A stretch of DNA of 64,000 nt, taken from NCBI RefSeq assembly GCF_002807055.1, contig NZ_NIXN01000002.1, positions 1 to 64,000 of the forward strand, written 5' to 3'. Position numbers and translations under genes: made by a program. This DNA comes from Confluentibacter citreus. GTDB taxonomy: Bacteria; Bacteroidota; Bacteroidia; Flavobacteriales; Flavobacteriaceae. The notes below the pieces were generated by a model. The model made no database searches. It saw only the letters and a list, made by a program, of their open reading frames with translations, and was not told where the DNA came from. Below are positions 44,755-53,774 of the stretch, one piece after another. Numbering within the stretch: position 1 is the first letter of the stretch; every line of letters starts with the position of its first letter.

Positions 44755-45081
44755 TCAATTTGAAACCATTTTTAATCCAACTATGGAAAGTATTAAAGTG
44801 GTTATGAAAAATAGTCTTAAAAACGTGGCAGGTTCTTTAAATACCAAAATTCCGACCAAAACGGTCCCGACGGCTCCAATGCCTGTCCATACGGCATACG
44901 CTGTCCCTATTGGCAACGTTTGAGTGGCCTTCATTAAAAGTGCCATACTGATAGCGAGGGTTACAATAAAGCCTACATACCATAAATACATGTCGTTTCC
45001 AGTGGTTTCCTTGGTTTTCCCTAAACAGAAAGCAAATGCGACTTCAAATAATCCTGCAACAATTAAAATAATCCAATTCAT
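44755..45081 (-). CDS. Small multidrug resistance (SMR) exporter, Gdx/SugE-like
   Basis: 108 residues with four transmembrane helices and the essential Glu13 in the first (LIVAGLFEVAFAF). The GTAYAVWTGIGAVG loop and second-half sequence fit SMR proteins and are closest in feel to the guanidinium exporter group (Gdx, old name SugE), though substrate class cannot be proved without comparison. It works as a proton-coupled dual-topology dimer in the inner membrane. No guanidine riboswitch was recognised in the 124 bases upstream, which hold a palindromic repeat instead. Confidence 0.88.
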   Translation of the reverse strand: MNWIILIVAGLFEVAFAFCLGKTKETTGNDMYLWYVGFIVTLAISMALLMKATQTLPIGTAYAVWTGIGAVGTVLVGILVFKEPATFLRLFFITTLILSIVGLKMVSN

Positions 45082-45138
45082 TTTATAGTGGTCTTGAGGT
45101 TGCTTTTCTCTTAATTATAAGAGGATTTAATATTATTT

Positions 45139-45191
45139 GTCAGTTCGATCCATTATTACTTCGTAGTATCATAAAAATAAACCGAACTGAC
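45139..45191. repeat. Palindromic repeat with GTCAGTTCG/CGAACTGAC ends
   Basis: Nine-base perfect arms enclose a 35-base inner segment between the aldo/keto reductase and SMR genes. The end sequence matches the arms of the element at 21059, so both belong to one dispersed family. Confidence 0.6.
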
Positions 45192-45205
45192 TTTAGTGTA
45201 AACAA

Positions 45206-46192
45206 TTAATACCCACCACGAATATGAGTGTGTACCTGTGTTTTGTACAACTCTATCAAAGCGCTATGCACTTCTGGAGACAAAGCCTGTAAACTAGACA
45301 CCTCGGCATTCGAAATCACTTGCTTTGGCGAGCTTGCTCCTGGAATGATGGTGCTAACAGCTTTGTGGTCTAATATCCAACGTAACGCCAGTTGTACCAT
45401 AGTTAAGTTATTGGGCAATACATTGTTTTTTATTTGCTCTACCAATTCCAAACCTTTTTCAAAAGGCAAACCTGCAAAGGTTTCACCGACGTTAAAAGCG
45501 TCACCATTTCTATTAAAATTTCTGTGGTCATCTTCTGCAAACCTTGTGTTGTCATCAAACTTACCTGATAACAATCCGCTTGCCAATGGCAATCGTACTA
45601 TAATGCCCACGCCTTTTGCTTCCGCTTGCGGAAATAATTCGGTCACCAACTTTTGCCTGAAAATATTAAAAATAACCTGTAACGATAATAAGCCTTCTTG
45701 TTCCATACACACCAGACCTTCTTCAACAGTTTCCACACTCGCACCAAAATGTTTGATGAGTCCTTCCTTTTGTAAATCGCGAAGCCAATTAAAGACGGCA
45801 CCGTCTTTTAAATAGTGTGGTGGTATGCAATGTAATTGCAATAAGTCTAAAGAGTCCACACCCAAACGCTTCAAAGAACCTTCAACCGTTTGACGCAGAA
45901 CATCTTTTGTGTATTTATCTGGAAACGCATTTCCTGCCCTACCAAATTTGGTGGCGACACGTATTGGGGCATCACAGGTTTTTAAAAACTCGCCTATCAA
46001 GGTTTCACTTTTTCCGTCTCCATACACATCGGCCGTATCAAAAAACGTGATGTCATTTTTAACGGCTTCATTTAAAATATCAAAAGCGGCATCCTTTGAG
46101 ATATCGATACCCCAATTGCCACCTAATTGCCAACAGCCTAAACCCACTTCACTAACATTAAAACCGTTAGTTCCCAATTTTCTTGTTTTCAT
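45206..46192 (-). CDS. Aldo/keto reductase
   Basis: 328 residues from the ATG at 46192 (MKTRKLGTNGFNVSEVGLG). A TTG 36 bases upstream gives an odd N-terminal extension and is rejected. Family marks: catalytic Asp/Tyr in TADVYGDGKSETLIGEFL, a Lys in VATKFGR, the His of LLQLHCIPP, and the C-terminal NADPH-binding IIPGASSPKQVISN. It reduces aldehydes or ketones, or oxidises sugars and alcohols, with NADPH in the cytoplasm; the specific substrate is not known. It belongs to the bacterial group near YajO/IolS. Single gene; a palindromic repeat follows 15 bases after the stop. Confidence 0.92.
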   Translation of the reverse strand: MKTRKLGTNGFNVSEVGLGCWQLGGNWGIDISKDAAFDILNEAVKNDITFFDTADVYGDGKSETLIGEFLKTCDAPIRVATKFGRAGNAFPDKYTKDVLRQTVEGSLKRLGVDSLDLLQLHCIPPHYLKDGAVFNWLRDLQKEGLIKHFGASVETVEEGLVCMEQEGLLSLQVIFNIFRQKLVTELFPQAEAKGVGIIVRLPLASGLLSGKFDDNTRFAEDDHRNFNRNGDAFNVGETFAGLPFEKGLELVEQIKNNVLPNNLTMVQLALRWILDHKAVSTIIPGASSPKQVISNAEVSSLQALSPEVHSALIELYKTQVHTHIRGGY

Positions 46193-46327
46193 AAATAATT
46201 TAATATGTGTATTAATAATAATTAACAACTTTTAATCGTACAAAAAGCTTATCAAAACGAAATTATAAAGCTTTCAAAATTAAAAATTATAGTTTTAACT
46301 TCTTAATCAGACCTAAATATATAAACT

Positions 46328-46687
46328 ATGAAACCATTAATGGTACTTTTATTAATATTCTTTGGTGGCACTAAAATCTGTAATGCGCAATTTATTTCAG
46401 GAGATGATAAATTGCATTTTGGTGCTGGCGCATTGATTTCTGCTACCACTTATGCGATGACTTACAGCATTACTAAAAATAAGAAAAAGGCTTTTTGGTA
46501 TAGTTTAGGAACATCAACCCTTGCCGGTTTTGCCAAAGAAGCTTATGATGGCACCCAAGAGAATAATAAATTCGACACAGGCGAAATGATAGCGACCTCT
46601 TTAGGTGGACTAACAGCTGCTGTTACAATAAATTTATTTGTTGGAAACCGAAAAAACAAGCACGTATCGTTTGTTCCTGTTGAATAG
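46328..46687 (+). CDS. YfiM-like small secreted protein
   Basis: 119 residues. A signal peptide (about 1-20, ending CNAQ) precedes a short domain with DKLHFGAGALISATTY, a Gly/Ala-rich STLAGFAKEAYDG segment and a final hydrophobic stretch (MIATSLGGLTAAVTINLFVG). This pattern occurs in YfiM-like periplasmic or outer-membrane-associated proteins. No lipobox at the cleavage site. The role is unknown. The DCC-family gene begins 21 bases after its stop, from a promoter that overlaps its 3' end. Confidence 0.7.
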   Translation: MKPLMVLLLIFFGGTKICNAQFISGDDKLHFGAGALISATTYAMTYSITKNKKKAFWYSLGTSTLAGFAKEAYDGTQENNKFDTGEMIATSLGGLTAAVTINLFVGNRKNKHVSFVPVE

Positions 46688-46704
46688 CCAAAGTTGTATC
46701 TTTG
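46670..46704 (+). promoter_or_regulatory. Promoter of the DCC-family gene
   Basis: TTTG (46670-46673), about 23 bases, then TATCTTTG (46697-46704). The ATG at 46709 follows 4 bases after the -7 box, so the transcript could be leaderless. Confidence 0.5.
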
Positions 46705-46708
46705 GAAT

Positions 46709-47128
46709 ATGGAACTGAATCTCCCACACAACAAAAAACTAATCCTTTTTGATGGTGTTTGCAACCTATGCAATGCGTCGGTACAATATATTATAAAGCA
46801 TGACAAAAAAAACGTGTTTCTTTTTGCGGCTTTGCAAAGTGACCTTGGGAAACAAATTATTGAAGCTTATGGTATTGATACCAATAAAACAGATTCCATT
46901 TTACTTTATACGCCAGAAAATGGCATCTATTACAAATCGACTGCCGCTTTAAAAATAGCTCGCCATTTAGGATTCCCAATAAATGTAATGGGTACTTTTA
47001 TCATTATACCAGCGTTTATTAGAAATTGTGTCTATGATTATATTGCCAAAAACAGATACAAATGGTACGGCAAAAAAGAGAGTTGCATGATCCCTACACC
47101 AGAACTTAAAAATAAGTTTTTAGGATAG
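46709..47128 (+). CDS. DCC-family thiol-disulfide oxidoreductase-like protein
   Basis: 139 residues from ATG 46709; an upstream ATG at 46694 lies before the promoter box and is rejected. The family motif DGVCNLCNASVQYIIKHD near the start (DxxCxxC) looks like a thioredoxin-type redox centre and gives the DCC family its name. Later come YKSTAALKIARHLGFP and YGKKESCMIPTPELKNKF. DCC proteins are poorly characterised; a redox role is inferred from the CxxC. It converges on the sulfurtransferase gene with almost no gap. Confidence 0.85.
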   Translation: MELNLPHNKKLILFDGVCNLCNASVQYIIKHDKKNVFLFAALQSDLGKQIIEAYGIDTNKTDSILLYTPENGIYYKSTAALKIARHLGFPINVMGTFIIIPAFIRNCVYDYIAKNRYKWYGKKESCMIPTPELKNKFLG

Positions 47129-47130
47129 AA

Positions 47131-47961
47131 CTAATCCTTGACCAAGCTACCCCATTCTGTCCACGAACCATCATAAACCGAGATATTTTCATATCCTAAA
47201 ATAGTAGCTCCTAAAGCTAAAACGCAGGCCGTAATACCCGACCCACACGAAAAAATAAGTTTATCTTCTTTGTTCGCTAACATGTGAAATTTAGATTCCA
47301 TAGTTTGCTTTGGTATCAATAGATTATCATTTAGCAAATCCTCGTAAGGTAAGTTCATGGAATTTGGTATGGTCCCCATTCGTAATCCAGCTCTTGGTTC
47401 TGGTTCCAAACTTTTGAATCGGGCTTCCGATCGGGCATCAATAATAGTATGGCTTTTTGTTTTTGATGCTATTTTAACATCATCAAAAAATGTCATCAAT
47501 TCAGGTTTGCACTTCCCTACAAAATCTCCTTTTTTTATCGGTTTACTGGTTTTTATTTCTGTTTTATAGCCTGACTTAATCCATTCGGGCAGTCCGCCAT
47601 CTAAAACGGCTACATTGTCATGACCCATGGCCTTAAAAAGCCACCAAACTCGTGCACTGGAATAAATCCCTTTATCATCGTAAACTACAATAGCACTATC
47701 TTTATTTATTCCTAATTTTTGTGCTTCCTTTGTGAATTGCTCTTCGGACGGAAAGGTTGTTGGAAATGGTGCCGATGTATCACTAAAAGCATCTTTTAAA
47801 TCAAAAAAACGCGCATTTGGTATTTGGACTTCTGAAACAGCCAAAGATGGATTAACGACTTTTTTTATTGAACCATCCAGAATAACTAAATTATCAGCAT
47901 TTAAATGGCTAAAAAGCCATTCAACTGAAACAGTGGGGTTTTTAATTAAAAGTTTCGACAT
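47131..47961 (-). CDS. Two-domain sulfurtransferase (thiosulfate/3-mercaptopyruvate type)
   Basis: 276 residues: two rhodanese domains. The N-terminal inactive one holds DSAIVVYDDKGIYSSARVWWL, the C-terminal one the active-site loop CGSGITACV (Cys at about 240) and DARSEARFKSLEPEPRAG. The loop CGSGxTA is more like mercaptopyruvate sulfurtransferases than CRKGVTA-type thiosulfate enzymes, but activity cannot be decided from sequence alone. It moves sulfur to thiophilic acceptors. It starts 10 bases after the symporter stop, probably in one operon. Confidence 0.9.
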   Translation of the reverse strand: MSKLLIKNPTVSVEWLFSHLNADNLVILDGSIKKVVNPSLAVSEVQIPNARFFDLKDAFSDTSAPFPTTFPSEEQFTKEAQKLGINKDSAIVVYDDKGIYSSARVWWLFKAMGHDNVAVLDGGLPEWIKSGYKTEIKTSKPIKKGDFVGKCKPELMTFFDDVKIASKTKSHTIIDARSEARFKSLEPEPRAGLRMGTIPNSMNLPYEDLLNDNLLIPKQTMESKFHMLANKEDKLIFSCGSGITACVLALGATILGYENISVYDGSWTEWGSLVKD

Positions 47962-47971
47962 TGCATTATTT

Positions 47972-49417
47972 TTAAGATTCTAAATCAAATGTTTCTGATG
48001 GGTTTTCAGTAGTTTCATAATGAAGCATATTTTCACCATCAGCAATGATGGAACACACAATAGAATCTCCCGTAACATTAACAACCGTTCTAAACATATC
48101 TAAAATCCGATCCACTGGAAAAATAATGGCTATCCAAGCTGGATTTAACCCCACGGAATTTAAAACAACAATAAGCATAACCAATCCCGCACTTGGAACA
48201 GCTGCCGATCCAATAGATGCTAAGGTCGTGGTTAGCACAATGGTTAATTGTTGACTAAATGTTAAATCTATCATGTGCAATTGCGCCAGAAAAATAACAG
48301 CCACAGCTTGATACAAGCTCGTGCCATCCATATTTACGGTGGCCCCAATCGGCAATACAAAACTACTGACTTTTTTATCCACACCTAAATTCTGTTCTAC
48401 ACATTCCATAGTTACGGGAAGTGTTGCTGCACTACTGGACGTTGAAAACGCTAAGGTTTGTGCTGGTCCCATGGCTTTAAAAAACCCTAAATACGGTATT
48501 TTTTTTACGAATAACTTTAAAATTCCTGGATATACCACAAAAATCATGAGCAATAAACCAATTAAAACAGTTAAGGAATACCAGCTCAATCCTTTAAAAA
48601 TCTCTATAACTTTCCCTATATCATTTCCTGCCATTTTACTAACCACACCAGCTAGCAGTGCAAACACAAAAAATGGTGCTGCTTGCATCACTAAATCGAC
48701 CATTTTTAAGAACACTTCATTAATGCCATCAACTAAATTTAAAACTGGTTGTGATTTGTCTTTGTCTATAAAAAGTAAGCAAACTCCAAAAAACAAGGCG
48801 AAAAATATGATTTGGAGCATGAGTCCATTATTGGATAACGCAGCGACAAAGTTCTCTGGAACTATATCAACCAATGGTTGTAATGGTGATACTTGCTCCT
48901 GTTTTTTAGCATTTTCAATTTTATCGGAAACCGAAACTTCGCTCAGTTGTGAGTTTGATAGTTTAGAAATGTCTTGAACTCTATCTTTTAAATTGGGGTC
49001 TTTTAGATAATTGATACCATCCTTAATCTCATGCCCTTGGGAAGTTGCCCAAATTTCATAATGTATTCTGTTATCAATTCTACTGTTGTCATCTATAAGT
49101 TTGCCTGGTTTTAAGGTATTAACCAGCAACAACCCTAAAGAAATTGCCATAATGGTCGTAAGAAGATATATAAGCAAGGTTTTTCCTCCCATGCGTCCTA
49201 AACTAGCAGGATCGCCAATATTAGCGACACCTCCTATGATAGAAAACAACACTAACGGAACAGCAATTAATTTTAAAAGGTTTATGAAAATAGTACCAAA
49301 TGGGTCTATCCAGTTAATGGTAAAAGCACTCCATCCTAAAGAACTGGAAAGCAAGGCCCAAATAATCCCCAGAACCATTCCTATTAATATTTTCCAGTGT
49401 AGTGCCAATTTTTTCAT
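47972..49417 (-). CDS. Dicarboxylate/amino acid:cation symporter (DAACS family)
   Basis: 481 residues. Eight transmembrane helices plus two re-entrant hairpins of the GltP/GltPh fold; signatures are the Ser-rich AFSTSSSAATLPVTM and the NMDGT motif (IGATVNMDGTSLYQA), then PSAGLVMLIVVLNSVGL and FRTVVNVTGDSIVC. It couples uptake of glutamate, aspartate or C4-dicarboxylates to H+ or Na+. An insertion of about 70 residues between helices (about 110-185, Lys/Asp/Ser-rich) is larger than in GltP and sits on the periplasmic side. Such insertions are common in Bacteroidota members. First gene of a pair with the sulfurtransferase. Confidence 0.92.
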   Translation of the reverse strand: MKKLALHWKILIGMVLGIIWALLSSSLGWSAFTINWIDPFGTIFINLLKLIAVPLVLFSIIGGVANIGDPASLGRMGGKTLLIYLLTTIMAISLGLLLVNTLKPGKLIDDNSRIDNRIHYEIWATSQGHEIKDGINYLKDPNLKDRVQDISKLSNSQLSEVSVSDKIENAKKQEQVSPLQPLVDIVPENFVAALSNNGLMLQIIFFALFFGVCLLFIDKDKSQPVLNLVDGINEVFLKMVDLVMQAAPFFVFALLAGVVSKMAGNDIGKVIEIFKGLSWYSLTVLIGLLLMIFVVYPGILKLFVKKIPYLGFFKAMGPAQTLAFSTSSSAATLPVTMECVEQNLGVDKKVSSFVLPIGATVNMDGTSLYQAVAVIFLAQLHMIDLTFSQQLTIVLTTTLASIGSAAVPSAGLVMLIVVLNSVGLNPAWIAIIFPVDRILDMFRTVVNVTGDSIVCSIIADGENMLHYETTENPSETFDLES

Positions 49418-49523
49418 ATCCTGAGTCTTGAGGTTAGTAGTATGCTGACTAAGATATTAATAAATACTGAAATCTATTTTTTCAACGGCTCAATATTTTT
49501 ATGAAAAATACCATCCTTTAAGT

Positions 49524-49569
49524 AGATTCCTGCCTGCGCAGGAAATCGAAGATTCGGCGAAGTCAATGA
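49524..49569 (+). repeat. Dispersed 46-bp palindromic repeat, copy 2
   Basis: Starts AGATTCCTGCCTGCGCAGGA and ends GAAGTCAATGA, matching copy 1 at 44112 with three differences by eye. It lies between aroC and the symporter and could fold as a hairpin. Confidence 0.8.
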
Positions 49570-49586
49570 AAAAAAAGAAATAACTA

Positions 49587-50648
49587 TTAGTGATATAGCT
49601 TATTGATTAAATAAAAATCCGCCAAAACCAAAGCTGCCATAGCTTCTACAATAGGCACCGCTCTTGGCACAACGCATGGATCGTGACGACCTTTACCGTG
49701 CATATCCACCACATTTCCTTGATTATCTATAGTTTCTTGACTTTGCATAATGGTTGCTACAGGCTTAAAGGCTACATTAAAATATATATCCATACCGTTA
49801 CTAATGCCTCCTTGAATACCACCTGATAGGTTGGTTTTAGTAGTTCCATCTGCATTAAAAATATCGTTGTGCTCGCTACCTTTCATTTTAGAACCCTCAA
49901 AGCCACTACCATATTCAAATCCTTTAACAGCATTTATGGATAGCATGGCTTTGCCAAGTTCTGCATGCAGTTTATCAAAAACAGGTTCGCCCAAACCAAC
50001 TGGTACATTTTTAATAACACATCCTACAGTACCTCCAATGGTATCGCCTTCTTTACGGATTTGCTTAATTCTTTCAATCATTCTTTCTGCGGTTTCCGCA
50101 TCAGGACAACGCACAATGTTTGATTCGGTAAGAGAAAAATCGAGTTCGTTAAGTGGTTTATTCAGAGTAATATCACCTACTGATGATACGTAAGCGTAAA
50201 TTTCAACCTCTTTTAGAAGTTGTTTAGCAATGGCACCCGCCACAACACGGCAAACGGTTTCCCGTGCAGAACTACGTCCACCACCACGATAATCACGCAC
50301 GCCATATTTTTTATCATAGGTGTAATCGGCATGACTGGGACGATACACATCTTTTATGTGTGAGTAGTCATGGGATTTCTGATTGGCATTTTCAATAATA
50401 AAACCAATGGGCGTTCCTGTTGTTTTACCTTCAAAAATTCCGGATAAAAAAGTAACTGTATCTGGCTCTTTACGTTGGGTCACAATTTCTGATTGTCCCG
50501 GTTTTCTTCTGTCCAATTCATTTTGTATGGCATCCACATCAATATCCAATCCAGATGGACATCCATCAATAACACCTCCTAAAGCAGCACCATGAGACTC
50601 ACCAAATGTGGTGAGATTAAACAGTTTTCCAAAAGAATTTCCAGCCAT
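49587..50648 (-). CDS. aroC: Chorismate synthase
   Basis: 353 residues, normal length. The three AroC signatures are visible: [23 protein letters not shown] at the start, [18 protein letters not shown] (about 116) and the C-terminal [20 protein letters not shown]. The enzyme uses reduced FMN to convert EPSP into chorismate, the last step of the shikimate pathway and the source for the menaquinone branch encoded at 40670-44031. No TAnnTTTG box was found right upstream (the nearest is CTAAAGTA-like). Not in an operon with neighbours of the same pathway. Confidence 0.97.
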   Translation of the reverse strand: MAGNSFGKLFNLTTFGESHGAALGGVIDGCPSGLDIDVDAIQNELDRRKPGQSEIVTQRKEPDTVTFLSGIFEGKTTGTPIGFIIENANQKSHDYSHIKDVYRPSHADYTYDKKYGVRDYRGGGRSSARETVCRVVAGAIAKQLLKEVEIYAYVSSVGDITLNKPLNELDFSLTESNIVRCPDAETAERMIERIKQIRKEGDTIGGTVGCVIKNVPVGLGEPVFDKLHAELGKAMLSINAVKGFEYGSGFEGSKMKGSEHNDIFNADGTTKTNLSGGIQGGISNGMDIYFNVAFKPVATIMQSQETIDNQGNVVDMHGKGRHDPCVVPRAVPIVEAMAALVLADFYLINKLYH

Positions 50649-50839
50649 AAATTATTTTTTTTGCTAAAGTAAATCTAATATTAGAGATACAAAAATGAAA
50701 TTAAAAAAAGACCCATAATTAAAACCCAAAAAGTAAGGCATAACAATTATATAACCATATACATATAAACAGTTAATTTAAAATTAAAGATTAAGTAATG
50801 TTATTATGCTTACTTTGAAAAGAACGATAAAACATACAC

Positions 50840-51682
50840 TTGATAATTAAACGTAAGCTTGAGATTGTTGTTATTTCCGATGTACATCTGGGAACGAATG
50901 CATGCCACGCCAAAAAGTTGCTCAATTACCTAAATTGCATTACTCCAAAAAAACTAATTTTAAACGGTGATATTATTGATGCTTGGCAATTTAACAAACA
51001 GTATTTTCCTAAGCAACATCTTAAAATCATCAAGAAAATTATGGATATGGCAGCGGACGGTGTTGAAGTTATTTACATAACTGGAAACCACGACGACATA
51101 CTACGGAAATTTACAGGCACTACCATAGGCAACGTCTCTATTGTCGATAAAAAAGTCTTAGACATTGATGGCAAACAAGCTTGGTTTTTTCATGGGGATG
51201 TTTTTGATATTTCCATTAAAAACGCGAAATGGCTAACCAAATTGGGAAGTTATGGATACAATATGCTCTTGTGGTTAAATAGATTGTCTAACTTAGTTTT
51301 AGAAAAGCTAGGAAAAGAAAAATACTCGAAATCAAAAAAAATAAAGAATAGTAAATCTAACTCTTCCAAGGTTATCTATACATTTGAAAAAGTGATTTCT
51401 AACCTTGCTATTGAAAACGGTTACGATTATGTGATTTGTGGACACATACACCATCCCAAAATGGAGATAAAGGAAACTAAAAAAGGACAAACCTTATATA
51501 TGAATTCTGGTGATTGGATGGAACATTTCACTGCATTGGAATACCAGTTTAAGCGTTGGAAACTTTATCATTACAATAAAGACAAGCTAGCACCTTTTTT
51601 TGTTGATGAAGATGTGAGTGACTTACAAATAAAAGATTTAATAGCTGCCATTACTATCTTTAAACAAACGAAACAAATATAA
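50840..51682 (+). CDS. LpxH/LpxG-like metallophosphoesterase (UDP-2,3-diacylglucosamine hydrolase family)
   Basis: 280 residues. Calcineurin-type metal-binding motifs: SDVHLGTNACH, GDIIDAW, GNHDD, and C-terminal GHIHHP plus the SGDW segment. The family hydrolyses UDP-2,3-diacylglucosamine for lipid A synthesis, although some members act on other substrates. The only start in frame after the nearest stop is TTG at 50840; the first internal ATG would remove the metal-binding N-terminus. The divergent gene is aroC. The role in lipid A synthesis is likely but not proved. Confidence 0.85.
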   Translation: MIIKRKLEIVVISDVHLGTNACHAKKLLNYLNCITPKKLILNGDIIDAWQFNKQYFPKQHLKIIKKIMDMAADGVEVIYITGNHDDILRKFTGTTIGNVSIVDKKVLDIDGKQAWFFHGDVFDISIKNAKWLTKLGSYGYNMLLWLNRLSNLVLEKLGKEKYSKSKKIKNSKSNSSKVIYTFEKVISNLAIENGYDYVICGHIHHPKMEIKETKKGQTLYMNSGDWMEHFTALEYQFKRWKLYHYNKDKLAPFFVDEDVSDLQIKDLIAAITIFKQTKQI

Positions 51683-51816
51683 ATTCATTTTCAATTAATA
51701 TATTTCTTTTCCCAATTGACACTTTACTATTTTGTTAATCAAATCGTTAAACAGTCATAATGTGTCACGCTTTCATAATTATATACATTTACGATGTTTA
51801 ATCTGAATTTTAGCAT

Positions 51817-51824
51817 TATTTTTG
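51817..51824 (+). promoter_or_regulatory. -7 promoter box of the outer-membrane barrel gene
   Basis: TATTTTTG fits TAnnTTTG; the ATG is 80 bases downstream. A clear -33 TTTG is not seen at 17-23 bases upstream. Confidence 0.35.
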
Positions 51825-51903
51825 TAGTTGTATAACGAATAATAAAATCAAGTCCTTTTTATTATTTCAAACGTATATACTCAAAAACATAAAAACTTAA
51901 ATT

Positions 51904-52398
51904 ATGAAGAAATTACTTTTATTATCCATTACACTATTAGGTTTTGCATTTTCATCAAATGCGCAAGAAATTTCAAAAAATGCTCTTGGTCTAAGATTAG
52001 GTGATAGTGATGGCTTTGGTGCCGAAATATCATATCAACGCGGACTAGGGGACAATAACCGATTGGAATTAGATCTTGGATGGAGAGATGGTAAAAACTA
52101 TGATGGTTTTAAGCTTGCTGGTTTGTATCAATGGGTATTTCCTTTAGAAGGAAATTTTAACTGGTATGTTGGTGCAGGTGGTGGATTAGGCTCTTTTAGT
52201 GTTAATAATCCTAATGGAAATGATGATTTTAGTGATACCTTTTTCTTCCTTGCTGGAGATATTGGTATAGAGTACAATTTTGACATCCCATTATTACTAT
52301 CATTGGATTTTAGACCAGAATTAGGTTTTGGAGATGATCGATACAATAACAACGATTTAGATTTTGATATTGCTTTAGGTATTCGTTATCAATTCTAA
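51904..52398 (+). CDS. Small outer-membrane beta-barrel protein
   Basis: 164 residues with a classic signal peptide (about 1-21, LLGFAFSSNA) and alternating amphipathic strands rich in Gly/Asp/Tyr/Phe (LRLGDSDGFGAEISYQRG, LELDLGWRDGKNYDGFKLAG), ending in Phe (RYQF), the outer-membrane insertion signal. Probably an 8-stranded OmpX/OmpW-like barrel. The function is unknown. A good terminator follows, so it is a single-gene unit. Confidence 0.82.
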   Translation: MKKLLLLSITLLGFAFSSNAQEISKNALGLRLGDSDGFGAEISYQRGLGDNNRLELDLGWRDGKNYDGFKLAGLYQWVFPLEGNFNWYVGAGGGLGSFSVNNPNGNDDFSDTFFFLAGDIGIEYNFDIPLLLSLDFRPELGFGDDRYNNNDLDFDIALGIRYQF

Positions 52399-52416
52399 AA
52401 TTTGAACTTATAAATT

Positions 52417-52446
52417 AAAAAGCGCCCTACACGGCGCTTTTTTTAT
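52417..52446 (+). terminator. Rho-independent terminator after the barrel gene
   Basis: AAAAGCGCC pairs with GGCGCTTTT around a 6-base loop and is followed by TTTT. It starts 19 bases past the stop. Confidence 0.85.
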
Positions 52447-52539
52447 GCTTAAATTTGATTTATAAGAGTGAAATATCTAAAATAGGCATTCTGGTACGTA
52501 TTAAAAAACCACAAACAAGTTTACTAATCAGTAGTTATC

Positions 52540-53676
52540 TTATAACGCCAAACACTTTTTTAAAGTGTCTTCATAAATAGCTTCATATAGCGGTACTATC
52601 TTGTGCAAGTCGAAGTTTAAAGCTTGTTTTCTGGCATTATTCTTAAACATTTTTAATCGTGTAGGTTCACTTAAAATATACAGAGCATTCTTGGTCATCT
52701 CATCCACATCACCCACATTGCTTAAAAAACCAGAAAAACCTTGTTCGTTTACTTCGGATAGCCCACCAGTATTGGTGGAAATTACGGGTACACTTGATGC
52801 CATTGCTTCTAAGGCGGCCAAACCAAAACTTTCGGTTTCCGATGGTAATAAAAATAAATCACTAAAGCATAAAATCTTATCAATTTCGTTACTTTTTCCA
52901 AAGAAAATTACCTTATCAAAAATACCTAATTGTTTGCATTGGCTTTCAACTTTTTCCCTTTCTGGACCTTCTCCTACTAACATTAATTTAGCTGGCATTT
53001 GCTTTTGAATATTATAAAAAATAGTAATAACATCCTGAACACGTTTTACTTTTCTAAGGTTGCTAATATGTGTAATTATTTTTTCATCATCCTTTGCCAT
53101 CATACCGCGTTGACAATCTGTAAACATGTGACTATATTTATCTAAATCAATAAAATTCGGCACGACATGAATGTCTTTTTTTATATCGAATAATCTTAAC
53201 GTATCATCTTTTAAACTTTGCGAAACGGTCGTTACGGCATCCGATTTATTGATACTGAACGTTACTGCCGGCTTATAAAACGGATGACTGCCAACAAGTG
53301 TAATATCTGTACCATGTAATGTGGTAACGATTGGGACATAAATACCTTCTTCTTGGAGCATTTTTTTTGCCATATATCCAGCATAGGCATGAGGAATGGC
53401 ATAATGTACATGCAATATTTCTATACCATGAAGCTTTACCATATCTACCAACTTACTCGACAAAGCTAGTTCATAAGGTTGGTAATGAAACAAAGGATAT
53501 TCCGGTACATTTACCTCATGGTAGTGTACATTATTACTTAACAACTCGAGCCTTACTGGTTGGTTATAGGTAATAAAATGAATTTCATGTCCTCGTTTAG
53601 AAAGCTCTAGACCAAGCTCTGTAGCTACAACGCCACTACCTCCAAAAGTTGGATAACAAACAATACCTATTTTCAT
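52540..53676 (-). CDS. bshA: N-acetyl-alpha-D-glucosaminyl L-malate synthase (bacillithiol synthesis)
   Basis: 378 residues, a GT4 glycosyltransferase with GT-B fold. BshA-type N-terminus: MKIGIVCYPTFGGSGVVATE; then HVHYAIPHAYA, LHGTDITLVGSHPFYKPA and the C-terminal E-x7-E region (PSETESFGLAALEAMASSVP). It joins UDP-GlcNAc and malate, the first step of bacillithiol, the low-molecular-weight thiol of many Bacteroidota and Firmicutes. bshB and bshC are not in the window. It follows the GH3/beta-lactamase gene by 98 bases on the same strand. Confidence 0.92.
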   Translation of the reverse strand: MKIGIVCYPTFGGSGVVATELGLELSKRGHEIHFITYNQPVRLELLSNNVHYHEVNVPEYPLFHYQPYELALSSKLVDMVKLHGIEILHVHYAIPHAYAGYMAKKMLQEEGIYVPIVTTLHGTDITLVGSHPFYKPAVTFSINKSDAVTTVSQSLKDDTLRLFDIKKDIHVVPNFIDLDKYSHMFTDCQRGMMAKDDEKIITHISNLRKVKRVQDVITIFYNIQKQMPAKLMLVGEGPEREKVESQCKQLGIFDKVIFFGKSNEIDKILCFSDLFLLPSETESFGLAALEAMASSVPVISTNTGGLSEVNEQGFSGFLSNVGDVDEMTKNALYILSEPTRLKMFKNNARKQALNFDLHKIVPLYEAIYEDTLKKCLAL

Positions 53677-53774
53677 CTGCTTATAATTATTTGTTTTTTA
53701 GTAGTTAGAGGTAACATCATTTTAATTATTTTACTATATGATTGGGAAATAATCATGATTGTCTTTTTTATTAT

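Noticed and set aside
45082-45205. Guanidine riboswitch before the SMR exporter
   Set aside because: The space holds a palindromic repeat and I see none of the conserved guanidine riboswitch cores; the upstream space is also too short for a clear leader.
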